From: an uncultured Oscillospiraceae bacterium
GTDB taxonomy: Bacteria; Bacillota; Clostridia; Oscillospirales; Acutalibacteraceae
Direction of reading: 5' to 3'
Assembly: GCA_902496265.1 (NCBI GenBank)
Contig: CABVAD010000012.1
Coordinates: forward strand, 1 to 11,241
Length of the DNA: 11,241 nucleotides
Numbering within the stretch: the first letter of the stretch is position 1; each line of letters begins with the position of its first letter. The notes below the pieces were generated by a model. It was not told the DNA's origin. It saw nothing but the letters and a program-made list of their open reading frames with translations, and searched no databases. Positions 1 to 8,900 of this stretch are shown here, one piece after another. The position numbers and the translations under genes are program-made.

Positions 1-1
1 G

Positions 2-715
2 AATATATATAAAATAAACGACATCTGCGAGCTTATAAAGGATAACACCTATGTCGGCAGAGGAATTGTTATCGGCACGACGGGGGACGGCACAAAAGCG
101 GCGGCGGCTTACTTTATTATGGGCAGAAGCGAAAACAGCCGTAACAGGGTTTTTACCGAAAATGACGGTGAAATTAAAACCGAGCCGTTTGATGTTTCAA
201 AGGTCGAAGACCCCTCCCTTATAATCTACAACGCGGTAAGGCAGTTAGGCGACAGCCTTATTGTCACCAACGGCGACCAGACCGATACAATTTATGATTT
301 AATGAGTAAGGGCAAGTCTTTTAAGGAGTCGCTTGAAACCCGCTGTTTTGAGCCCGACGCGCCAAATTTAACCCCCCGTATAAGCGGTATTTTAAATTTT
401 AAAGACGGCTTTTCCTATGAAATGAGCATTTTAAAAAGCATTGACGAGCAAGGTACGGACTGCTGTCGGTATACATTTTCTTATCCGAGTAAGGCGGGAC
501 TGGGTCATTTTATCCACACCTATGTATGCGACGGCAACCCCATTCCTACCTTCCAGGGTGAGCCTGAGCGGGTAAAAATTCCCGACAGTATCGACGAATT
601 TACCAAAACACTTTGGAATAACTTAAATGCGGACAATAAGATTTCCCTTTATGTTCGCTATACCGACCTTGCCACAGGCGAGTTTGAGCAAAGGCTCATA
701 AACAAAAACAAGTAA
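2..715 (+). CDS. purO: IMP cyclohydrolase, PurO type (5' end cut by window edge)
   Basis: This enzyme closes the ring of FAICAR to give IMP, the last step of de novo purine synthesis, in the cytoplasm. The reading frame is open from base 2, so the ATG at 119 is internal: conserved family sequence (YVGRGIVIG, then DGTKAAAAYFIMGRSENSRNR) runs through it. About 237 codons are present, close to the usual length, so the true start is probably only a few codons left of the window. Other family landmarks are NGDQTDTIYD, LTPRISGIL and GLGHFIHTY. The PurO family has an Ntn-hydrolase-like fold and is unrelated to the cyclohydrolase domain of PurH. It was first described in archaea and is also annotated in some Clostridia. 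The stop TAA (713-715) overlaps the AAGGAG of purB, suggesting coupled translation. The downstream formyltransferase lacks its own cyclohydrolase domain, which fits this assignment well. Confidence 0.92.
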   Translation, partial: NIYKINDICELIKDNTYVGRGIVIGTTGDGTKAAAAYFIMGRSENSRNRVFTENDGEIKTEPFDVSKVEDPSLIIYNAVRQLGDSLIVTNGDQTDTIYDLMSKGKSFKESLETRCFEPDAPNLTPRISGILNFKDGFSYEMSILKSIDEQGTDCCRYTFSYPSKAGLGHFIHTYVCDGNPIPTFQGEPERVKIPDSIDEFTKTLWNNLNADNKISLYVRYTDLATGEFEQRLINKNK

Positions 716-728
716 GGAGTTTTTTACA

Positions 729-2165
729 ATGCCCGATAACAAGGATAATTATATTTCGCCCTTTTCCACCCGCTATGCTTCTAAAGAAATGCAGCACGTT
801 TTTTCGGAAAATTTTAAATTCCGCACCTGGAGACGGCTTTGGATTGCCCTTGCACGAGCCGAAAAGCAGTTGGGGCTTGAGATTACCGACGAGCAGATTG
901 CCGAAATGGAAGCGCACAGGGACGATATTAACTACGAGGTCGCCGAGGAGCGCGAAAAGCAGGTAAGACACGACGTTATGTCCCACGTTTACGCCTTCGG
1001 AAAGCAATGTCCTAAAGCCGAGCCTATTATTCATTTGGGTGCGACAAGCTGTTATGTAGGCGACAATACCGATGTAATTATTTTAAGGGAAGCGTCTGCT
1101 ATAATTCAGAAAAAGGCGGCGCAGGTGCTTAAAAATCTTTCGGAGTTCGCGCTTAAATATAAGTCTCTCCCCTGCCTTGCCTACACCCATTTACAGCCCG
1201 CACAGTTAACAACCGTCGGCAAGCGTGCCACCCTTTGGATGTATGAGCTGTCGCAGGATATCGACAACCTTGATTATCAGCTCTCCCGTCTTAAGCTTTT
1301 AGGCTCTAAGGGTACTACAGGCACACAGGCGAGCTTTATGGAGCTGTTCAGCGGCGACGAGGAAAAGGTCAAAAGGCTTGAAGAGCTTATCGCAAAGGAA
1401 ATGGGTTTTGACGCTTGCGTTCCCGTTTCAGGTCAGACCTATTCAAGAAAGGTTGACTCCTATTTCTTATCCGTGCTTTCGGGCTTTGCACAGAGCGCAT
1501 ACAAATTCTCCAACGATATGCGGCTTTTGCAGTCCTTTGAGGAAATGGAGGAGCCCTTTGAAAAGAGCCAGATAGGCTCTTCGGCAATGCCGTATAAGCG
1601 CAATCCTATGCGCTGTGAGCGCATTTCCTCCCTTGCACGCTATGTAATAGCCGATTCGGTAAACCCCGCTATGACCGCGGGAACTCAATGGTTTGAGCGC
1701 ACCCTTGACGACAGCGCAAACAAGCGTATCTCGGTTGCCGAAGCATTTTTAGCGGTAGATGCTATACTCAATATATATATAAATGTAACCTCTGGACTTG
1801 TGGTTTACGAAAATGTAATCAAAAAACGCGTTATGGAAAAGCTCCCCTTTATGGCTACCGAAAATATTATGATGGAATCGGTAAAGCGGGGCGGCGACCG
1901 TCAGGAGCTGCACGAAATTATCAGGGTCTATTCCCACGAGGCGGCGGCGGGCGTAAAGCTTCGCGGCGAAGCCAACAACCTTATCGACCGCATAGCGTCG
2001 GACGAGCGAATACCACTTACAAAGGAAGAAATATTAAAGGAATTAGACCCCTCAAAGTATATCGGCAGAAGCGCCTCACAGACAGAGGAATTTGTCGAAA
2101 CGGTTGTAAACCCGATACTCGAAAAGCACTACACCGAGCCTGTTAAAGCGGTGCTTAATGTATAA
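729..2165 (+). CDS. purB: Adenylosuccinate lyase, eukaryote-like form
   Basis: PurB is a fumarase/aspartase-superfamily homotetramer that eliminates fumarate twice in purine synthesis: SAICAR to AICAR, and adenylosuccinate to AMP. The 478-residue product carries the expected motifs: HLGATS at residues 102-107, THLQPAQ around His154, and the mobile signature loop GSSAMPYKRNP starting at Gly283, with the catalytic serine at 284 or 285 and Lys290 and Asn292 following. The length and many segments (RYASKEMQ near the N terminus, LGATSCYVGDNTD, QWFERTLDDSAN, LPFMATENI) resemble vertebrate ADSL (about 484 residues) more than the approximately 430-residue Bacillus-type PurB. The start is supported by AAGGAG at 714-719, which overlaps the purO stop. 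No truncation or missing catalytic residue is seen. The product AICAR is the substrate of the next gene's enzyme. Confidence 0.97.
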   Translation: MPDNKDNYISPFSTRYASKEMQHVFSENFKFRTWRRLWIALARAEKQLGLEITDEQIAEMEAHRDDINYEVAEEREKQVRHDVMSHVYAFGKQCPKAEPIIHLGATSCYVGDNTDVIILREASAIIQKKAAQVLKNLSEFALKYKSLPCLAYTHLQPAQLTTVGKRATLWMYELSQDIDNLDYQLSRLKLLGSKGTTGTQASFMELFSGDEEKVKRLEELIAKEMGFDACVPVSGQTYSRKVDSYFLSVLSGFAQSAYKFSNDMRLLQSFEEMEEPFEKSQIGSSAMPYKRNPMRCERISSLARYVIADSVNPAMTAGTQWFERTLDDSANKRISVAEAFLAVDAILNIYINVTSGLVVYENVIKKRVMEKLPFMATENIMMESVKRGGDRQELHEIIRVYSHEAAAGVKLRGEANNLIDRIASDERIPLTKEEILKELDPSKYIGRSASQTEEFVETVVNPILEKHYTEPVKAVLNV

Positions 2166-2177
2166 AGGAGCATAAAA

Positions 2178-3362
2178 ATGAAAGAATTTGAACTGAAATA
2201 CGGCTGTAACCCCAACCAAAAGCCCGCTAAAATCTTTATGGCGGACGGTAATGAGCTTCCGATTAAGATTTTAAACGGCAAGCCCGGTTACATTAATTTT
2301 CTCGACGCCTTTAACTCTTGGCAGCTTGTAAAGGAATTGAAGGAAGCTTTAGGTCTTCCCGCGGTCACATCTTTCAAGCACGTAAGCCCCACAAGCGCGG
2401 CGGTGGGTATTCCGTTGCCCGAAAAGCTTAAGAAGGCTTGTTTTGTAGACGATATAGAAAATCTTGACGAGTCTCCCCTCGCCTGTGCCTATGCAAGGGC
2501 GCGCGGCACAGACCGTATGTGCTCCTTCGGCGACTGGGTGGCTTTGTCCGATGTTTGCGATACCGCTACCGCTCTTTTAATAAAGCGCGAGGTTTCGGAC
2601 GGAATTATCGCCCCCGGATATGAGCCCGAGGCTCTCGAAATACTTAAATCAAAGCGTAACGGCAACTACAATATTGTTGAAATCGACCCCGATTATGTTC
2701 CCGCAGCGGTCGAGCATAAGCAGGTTTTCGGCATTACCTTTGAGCAGGGACGAAACAATTTTAGGATTGATGAAAGCTTACTTACAAACCTTGTAACCGA
2801 AAACAAGGAAATTCCCGACAGCGCAAAGCGCGACCTTATAATCTCGCTTATCACCCTTAAATACACCCAGTCCAACTCGGTTTGCTTCGCCTTTGACGGT
2901 CAGGCTATCGGCGTAGGTGCCGGTCAGCAGTCAAGAGTTCATTGCACCCGCCTTGCAGGCTCTAAGGCAGACACCTGGTTTATGCGCCAGTACGACAAGG
3001 TTTTAAATCTCCCCTTTAGGGACGATATAAGAAGACCCGACCGCGACAATATTATTGACGGCTACATCAACCGCAACGAGGAGGATGTCTGCGCCGACGG
3101 TATTTGGCAGAAATACTTTAAGACCCGCCCCGAACCCCTTACAGATGACGAGATAAGGGCTTATCTTTCGGGCATTTCGGGCGTTTCCTTAGGCTCGGAC
3201 GCCTTCTTCCCCTTTGACGATAACATTGAGCGCGCTCACAAAAGCGGCGTTTCCTATATTGCAGAGCCGGGAGGCTCGATCCGTGACGATATAGTAATCG
3301 ATTGCTGTAACAAATACGGCATTGCGATGGCGTTCACGGGAATGAGACTTTTCCACCATTAA
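2178..3362 (+). CDS. purH: Stand-alone AICAR formyltransferase (PurH C-terminal domain only)
   Basis: This enzyme transfers the formyl group of 10-formyl-THF to AICAR, giving FAICAR. In most bacteria and in eukaryotes the activity is the C-terminal half of a bifunctional PurH/ATIC of 500-600 residues. Here the protein is only 394 residues and starts directly at the formyltransferase domain (LKYGCNPNQKPA), with no MGS-like IMP cyclohydrolase domain. The catalytic pair Lys67-His68 sits in SFKHVSP, and the conserved Asn233 lies in SNSVCFAF. The C terminus ends in MRLFHH as in ATIC. Segments such as GAGQQSRVHCTRLAG and REVSDGIIAPGYE follow the animal ATIC form rather than the E. coli PurH form. 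AAAGGAG at 2164-2170 overlaps the purB stop and supports the start. With the cyclohydrolase half absent, PurO upstream is the obvious partner for the final step. Confidence 0.95.
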   Translation: MKEFELKYGCNPNQKPAKIFMADGNELPIKILNGKPGYINFLDAFNSWQLVKELKEALGLPAVTSFKHVSPTSAAVGIPLPEKLKKACFVDDIENLDESPLACAYARARGTDRMCSFGDWVALSDVCDTATALLIKREVSDGIIAPGYEPEALEILKSKRNGNYNIVEIDPDYVPAAVEHKQVFGITFEQGRNNFRIDESLLTNLVTENKEIPDSAKRDLIISLITLKYTQSNSVCFAFDGQAIGVGAGQQSRVHCTRLAGSKADTWFMRQYDKVLNLPFRDDIRRPDRDNIIDGYINRNEEDVCADGIWQKYFKTRPEPLTDDEIRAYLSGISGVSLGSDAFFPFDDNIERAHKSGVSYIAEPGGSIRDDIVIDCCNKYGIAMAFTGMRLFHH

Positions 3363-3381
3363 AATATAAGGAGAAATTGCA

Positions 3382-4620
3382 ATGAATTTTTTTGACGAGC
3401 TTAAAAATTTTGACCCGCAGGTGGCGGACGCCTGCAATTTAGAGCTTGAACGCCAACAGCACAATATTGAGCTTATAGCCTCCGAAAACATTGTTTCAAA
3501 GGCTGTGCTTTTAGCCGCGGGCGGTGTACTCACAAATAAATACGCCGAGGGGTATCCTTCCAAGCGTTACTACGGCGGTTGTCAGTATGTTGATATTGTC
3601 GAAAATATCGCCCGCGAGCGCGCTAAGGAGCTGTTCGGTGCGGAGCACGCAAATGTTCAGCCCCACAGCGGTGCTAACGCCAACCTTGCGGTTTTCTTCG
3701 CCCTTTTACAGCCGGGTGACACCGTAATGGGTATGAATTTAAGCGAGGGCGGTCACCTTTCCCACGGCTCGCCCGTAAATATTTCGGGTAAGTATTTCAA
3801 CATCGTTCCCTACGGAGTAAGCCCCGAAACCGAAATGATTGACTATGACAAAATGCGTGAAATAGCTCTCGACTGCAAGCCTAAAATGATTATAGCGGGC
3901 GCGAGCGCATATTCAAGGATAATCGACTTTAAGCGTTGCCGCGAGATTGCAGACGAGGTAGGCGCTTACCTTATGGTAGATATGGCGCACATTGCGGGTC
4001 TTGTCGCCGCGGGACTGCATCCCTCCCCCGTACCGTATGCCGATGTTGTAACCACAACCACCCATAAGACCTTAAGAGGCCCGCGCGGAGGTATGATTCT
4101 CTGCCGCGAGCAGTACGCGAAGCAGATTGACAAGGCGGTTTTCCCGGGCACTCAGGGCGGCCCGCTTATGCACATTATCGCCGCTAAGGCTGTAGCATTG
4201 GGCGAAGCGCTCACCCCCGAATTTAAGGAATACCAAAAACAGATAGTTAAAAACGCCGCCGCCCTTTGCGAGGGACTTAAAAACGAGGGACTTGACATTG
4301 TTTCGGGCGGTACGGACAATCATTTAATGCTCTTAAAGCTTATAAAGAACGGAATTACGGGCAAGGAGCTTGAGCACAGGCTTGACGAGGTACACATCAC
4401 CGCCAACAAGAACACCGTACCCTGCGACCCGCAGAGTCCCTTTATCACAAGCGGTCTTAGAATCGGTACACCTGCTGTTACCACCCGGGGCTTTAAGGAG
4501 CCCGAAATGGCAAAAATCGCTAAGTGGATAAGCACGGCGATAACCGATTTTGATAATAATAAGGACAGGATTTCCGACGAGGTACAGGAGCTTTGCTCAC
4601 ACTTCCCGATTTACAGATAA
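3382..4620 (+). CDS. glyA: Serine hydroxymethyltransferase
   Basis: This PLP enzyme interconverts serine plus THF with glycine plus 5,10-methylene-THF. At 412 residues it has normal bacterial length. The PLP lysine is Lys229 in TTTTHKTLRGPRGG, matching the E. coli position. Asp200 and His203 in MVDMAHIAG are the residues that contact the cofactor ring, and Glu56 lies in the conserved YAEGYPSKRYYGG substrate-side motif. An AAGGAG at 3368-3373, 8 nt before the ATG, sets the start. The gene sits 19 nt after the AICAR formyltransferase and just before purD. Context suggests it serves purine synthesis doubly: its glycine is consumed by PurD, and its one-carbon unit can be oxidised to 10-formyl-THF by a FolD not present in the window. 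No anomaly is seen. Confidence 0.98.
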   Translation: MNFFDELKNFDPQVADACNLELERQQHNIELIASENIVSKAVLLAAGGVLTNKYAEGYPSKRYYGGCQYVDIVENIARERAKELFGAEHANVQPHSGANANLAVFFALLQPGDTVMGMNLSEGGHLSHGSPVNISGKYFNIVPYGVSPETEMIDYDKMREIALDCKPKMIIAGASAYSRIIDFKRCREIADEVGAYLMVDMAHIAGLVAAGLHPSPVPYADVVTTTTHKTLRGPRGGMILCREQYAKQIDKAVFPGTQGGPLMHIIAAKAVALGEALTPEFKEYQKQIVKNAAALCEGLKNEGLDIVSGGTDNHLMLLKLIKNGITGKELEHRLDEVHITANKNTVPCDPQSPFITSGLRIGTPAVTTRGFKEPEMAKIAKWISTAITDFDNNKDRISDEVQELCSHFPIYR

Positions 4621-4625
4621 GCTTT

Positions 4626-4630
4626 AGAGG
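4626..4630 (+). promoter_or_regulatory. Ribosome binding site of purD that decides its start
   Basis: AGAGG lies 7 nt before ATG 4638. It is weaker than the AAGGAG seen before the other genes here. It supports 4638 over the in-frame ATG at 4593, which sits inside glyA and would add 15 residues not expected in the family. Confidence 0.7.
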
Positions 4631-4637
4631 TAATGCA

Positions 4638-5909
4638 ATGAAAGTAATGGTAATAGGCGGCGGCGGACGCGAGCACGCCATAATTAAAAAGCTAAAGGAA
4701 AGCCCTCTTATAACCAAGCTTTACGCCCTGCCCGGCAACGGCGGAATGGCAGAGGACGCCGTATGCGTTAATATCGGTGCAAAGGAAATAGAAAAACAGG
4801 TTGAATTCGCGGTTCAAAACGGTATTGACTACGCCGTTGTCGCTCCCGACGACCCGCTGGTATTAGGTGCAGTTGACGCATTGTCGGCGGCGGGTATTCC
4901 CTGTTTCGGTCCCGATAAAAAGGCGGCTATAATCGAGGGCAGTAAGGTTTTTTCAAAAAATCTTATGAAAAAATACGGTATTCCCACCGCGGAGTACGAG
5001 GTGTTTGATAACGCGGAAAGCGCCCTTTCCTACCTTGATTCTGCCCCTATCCCAACCGTTGTAAAGGCGGACGGCTTAGCCCTCGGAAAAGGCGTTATTA
5101 TCGCAAACACCCGCGATGAGGCTAAAGATGCCGTGCACTCTATAATGGAAGAAAAGAAATTCGGCGAGAGCGGCGCTAAAATCGTAATAGAGGAATTTTT
5201 AACAGGTCCCGAGGTTTCCGTCCTTTCCTTTACCGACGGTAAAACCCTTGTGCCTATGGTTTCATCAATGGACCACAAGCGCGCCCTTGACGGCGACAAC
5301 GGGCTTAACACAGGCGGTATGGGAACAGTAGCTCCAAACCCCTATTATACAGACGAAATAGCAAAAGAATGTATGGAAAAAATCTTTATGCCCACGGTAA
5401 ACGCAATGAACGCCGAAGGGCGCACCTTTAAGGGCTGTTTATATTTCGGGCTGATGCTTACCGAAAAAGGGCCTAAGGTTATAGAGTACAACTGCCGTTT
5501 CGGCGACCCCGAAACACAGGTGGTTTTGCCCCTGCTCGACAGCGATTTGTTTACAATTATGCAAGCGGTTACAAACAGCACACTCGATAAAACCGAGGTT
5601 AGGTTTAAAAACGAAAACGCTGCCTGCGTTGTTATGGCGTCAAAGGGTTACCCGCAACAGTACGAAAGCGGGTTTGAGCTTAAGATAGATGACTCGGTAA
5701 AGGACAGCGTATATGTAGCGGGCGCAAAGTGTGATGACGGCAGGCTTTTGACCGCAGGCGGCAGAGTACTCGGCGTTACCGCCACGGCAGACACACTCGA
5801 AAGCGCAATTAATTCCGCTTACGATAAAGTTAAAAAGGTTGAATTTAAAAACGCCTTCTACCGCAAGGATATAGGTGCAAGAGCCCTTAAAGCAAAGGAG
5901 AGAAAATAA
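4638..5909 (+). CDS. purD: Phosphoribosylamine-glycine ligase (GAR synthetase)
   Basis: PurD uses ATP to join glycine to 5-phosphoribosylamine, giving GAR, the second step of the pathway. The product from ATG 4638 is 423 residues, normal for the family. The N-terminal glycine-rich loop GGGGREHA (residues 7-14) is followed by an ATP-grasp fold: VVKADGLALGKG at 141-152 binds ATP, and VIEYNCRFGDPETQ at 281-294 carries the metal-binding Glu283 and Asn285. An in-frame ATG at 4593 would add 15 residues (MLTLPDLQ...) inside the end of glyA. It is rejected because family members start at the MKVMVIGGGGREHA segment and because AGAGG at 4626-4630 is correctly spaced for 4638. The stop overlaps the purL ATG by one base. 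The upstream gene glyA supplies its glycine substrate. Confidence 0.97.
   Translation: MKVMVIGGGGREHAIIKKLKESPLITKLYALPGNGGMAEDAVCVNIGAKEIEKQVEFAVQNGIDYAVVAPDDPLVLGAVDALSAAGIPCFGPDKKAAIIEGSKVFSKNLMKKYGIPTAEYEVFDNAESALSYLDSAPIPTVVKADGLALGKGVIIANTRDEAKDAVHSIMEEKKFGESGAKIVIEEFLTGPEVSVLSFTDGKTLVPMVSSMDHKRALDGDNGLNTGGMGTVAPNPYYTDEIAKECMEKIFMPTVNAMNAEGRTFKGCLYFGLMLTEKGPKVIEYNCRFGDPETQVVLPLLDSDLFTIMQAVTNSTLDKTEVRFKNENAACVVMASKGYPQQYESGFELKIDDSVKDSVYVAGAKCDDGRLLTAGGRVLGVTATADTLESAINSAYDKVKKVEFKNAFYRKDIGARALKAKERK
5895..5900 (+). promoter_or_regulatory. Ribosome binding site of purL inside the purD 3' end
   Basis: AAGGAG lies within the last codons of purD, 8 nt before the purL ATG at 5909. The purD stop TAA and purL ATG share one base (TAATG). 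This is a classical arrangement for translational coupling or reinitiation, which would keep PurD and PurL output linked. Confidence 0.8.
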
Positions 5910-8900
5910 TGGTATACCGCGTATTTACCGAAAAGAAAAAGGAGCTTGCCGCCGAGGCAAGAGCACTCCTTTCGGACATTAACGGGCTTTTACAGATAAG
6001 CTCGGTGACAGGTGTTCGCGTAATCAACCGCTATGATGCCGAAAACATAAGCGAGGAATTATTCGACTACGCGGTGAAAACCGTGTTTTCCGAGCCTCAG
6101 CTTGATATTACATATTCAACTCTTAAAAATGACGGCGCGCAAATCTTCGCGGTCGAGTATCTGCCGGGTCAGTTTGACCAGCGCGCGGACTCGGCGGCAC
6201 AGTGTATTCAGCTTATATCAAAGGGTGATCGCCCTGTTATCCGCACTGCAAAGGTGTATATGCTTTACGGCGATATTACAGAATCAGAGCTTAACGCGAT
6301 AAAAAAACACGTTATAAACCCTGTTGAAGCACGCGAAGCGGCGCTTTTAAAGCCTGAAACCTTGAGCACAGATTACGACATTCCCAAAACTGTTGCCACC
6401 CTTGACGGCTTTATTGGCCTTGACCGCGCGGGACTTGAAAATTTTGTAAAGCAGTACAGCCTGGCAATGGACGCGGACGATATTGCATTTTGTCAGGACT
6501 ACTTTAAATCCGAGCACCGCGACCCGACAATGACCGAAATCAGAATGATCGACACCTACTGGTCTGATCATTGCCGTCACACCACCTTTTTAACCCACCT
6601 TGACGGTGCGGTTTTCGAGGACGAGCTGTTACAAAGCGCATACAACGATTACCTTAATGTCCGCAAGGAATTAAGCAGAACAAAGCCTATCTGCCTTATG
6701 GACTTAGCGACCGTCGCAGTTAAATACCTTAAAAAGCATGGCAAGCTTGACAAGCTCGATGAATCCGAGGAAATCAACGCCTGCACCGTTAAAATCAAGG
6801 TTGATGTTGACGGTAAGGCAGAAGACTGGCTGTTGCTTTTTAAGAACGAGACCCACAACCACCCGACCGAAATCGAGCCCTTCGGCGGTGCGGCTACCTG
6901 TATAGGCGGCGCTATCCGCGACCCGCTTTCGGGCAGATCCTATGTCTACGGCGCAATGCGCGTAACAGGTGCGGCTAATCCGCTTAAAAAGGTAAGCGAG
7001 ACTATCCCCGGCAAGCTCCCGCAAAGAAAGCTTGTAACCACCGCGGCAGACGGATATTCTTCATACGGTAACCAGATAGGTCTTGCAACGGGAATTGTTG
7101 ATGAAATTTATCACGACGGCTACGCCGCAAAGCGTATGGAAATAGGCGCGGTAATCGCCGCCGCCCCCGCCGAAAATGTAAGGCGTGAATGTCCTGACCC
7201 CGGTGATATCGTAATCCTTTTGGGCGGCAAAACAGGCCGCGACGGCTGCGGCGGAGCGACAGGCTCTTCAAAATCGCATACAACAGAATCCCTTGAAACC
7301 TGCGGAGCGGAGGTACAAAAAGGTAACGCTCCCGAGGAAAGAAAGCTTCAAAGGCTCTTTAGAAATAAGACAGCAACCCGTATGATTAAGCGCTGTAACG
7401 ATTTCGGCGCGGGCGGCGTTTCGGTAGCGGTCGGCGAGCTTGCGGACGGACTTAATATTGACCTTAACGCAGTACCTAAAAAATATGACGGACTTGACGG
7501 CACCGAGCTTGCGATAAGCGAATCCCAGGAAAGAATGGCGGTTGTTGTTGAAAAAGAAAATGTCGAAGCCTTTATTAAGCTTGCTAACGAGGAAAACCTC
7601 GAAGCAACGCCCGTAGCGGTGGTAACCGCAGAGCCGCGGCTTGTGATGCGTTGGAACGGCAAGGAAATAGTTAATATCAGCCGTGAATTTTTAAATTCCA
7701 ACGGTGCCCAGAAGCATATTACAGCCGAGGTTGAAAAGCCGCAGGACTATAATGTACCTGTCGCAGGCGGATTTACCGAAAATTACAAGGCACTTGCCGA
7801 CGACCTTAATATCTGCTCAAAGCGCGGACTTTCCGAGCAGTTTGACTCTACAATCGGCGCGGGCACAGTGCTTATGCCCTTTGGCGGCAAAAATCAGCTT
7901 ACACCCATTCAGGCAATGGTTCAGAAAATTTCCGTGGAAAAGAAGCACACCGACGATTGCTCCCTTATGGCGTGGGGCTACAACCCCTTTATCACCGAAA
8001 AAAGCCCCTATCACGGCGCGTATTTGGCGGTTGTAGAGTCGGTCTGCAAGCTTATAGCTACAGGTGCTGAGTTTAAGGACGTATATCTGACTTTCCAAGA
8101 ATATTTTGAACGCTTAGGCAAGGACGGCAAGCGTTGGGGCAAGCCGCTTGCGGCATTGCTCGGCGCATTCAAAGCTCAGACAGAGTACGGAATCGGCGCT
8201 ATCGGCGGCAAGGACTCAATGAGCGGAAGCTTTGAACAGCTTGACGTTCCCCCTACCCTTGTTTCCTTTGCGGTCACAACCTCAAAAACCAAAAACATTA
8301 TATCTCCCGAATTTAAAAAGGCTGGCAATAAGCTTGTGCTTATAACCCCTGTTTATGACGAAAACACCCTGCCCGTAACCTCTTCACAGCTCAGAGTATT
8401 CGGCCGCGTGACCGAGCTTTTAAGGAGCGGCAAAGCCGTTTCCTGCTATACACCTACCTTGGGCGGCATAGCCGAGGCGGTTATGAAGATGTGCTTCGGC
8501 AACGGTTTAGGCTTCACTTTCGACTCTAATATGTCGGTATCCGCCATTTTTGGCTATTCATACGGCAGCTTTTTGCTCGAAGTGACCGAGGATATTGAGG
8601 ACGCAATTACGGTAGGTACTGTAACCGACGACGGTAAAATCACCCTGAACGGCGAATCGGTGGAGCTTGAAGATTTGCTTAATATTTACGAAAGCAAGCT
8701 TGAAAGCGTTTACCGCTGTAATATTCCCGACAGTAAGTCGCCTATGAAGAACTTTTCATTTACAGCCGAAAAGCGAGTCTCTCCCGCAATTAAAACCGCT
8801 AAGCCGCGCGTGCTTATCCCCGTATTCCCGGGTACTAACTGTGAGTACGACAGTGCAAAGGTTATGCGTGACGCGGGCGCGGAGCCTGAAATTTTTGTCA

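Noticed and set aside
119..715. ATG at 119 as the purO start
   Set aside because: The frame is open back to base 2, and residues encoded by 2-118 contain the conserved YVGRGIVIG and AAAAYFIMGRS segments, so the start lies left of the window.
1763..1785. AT-rich run with a TATACT -10-like hexamer, a possible internal promoter in purB
   Set aside because: It encodes a normal stretch of PurB (around LNIYINVTSGL), and no convincing -35 element is seen about 17 nt upstream.
4593..4637. N-terminal extension of PurD from ATG 4593
   Set aside because: It overlaps the end of glyA by 28 bases, lacks family similarity, and the later ATG at 4638 has a correctly spaced AGAGG and begins the conserved glycine-rich loop.
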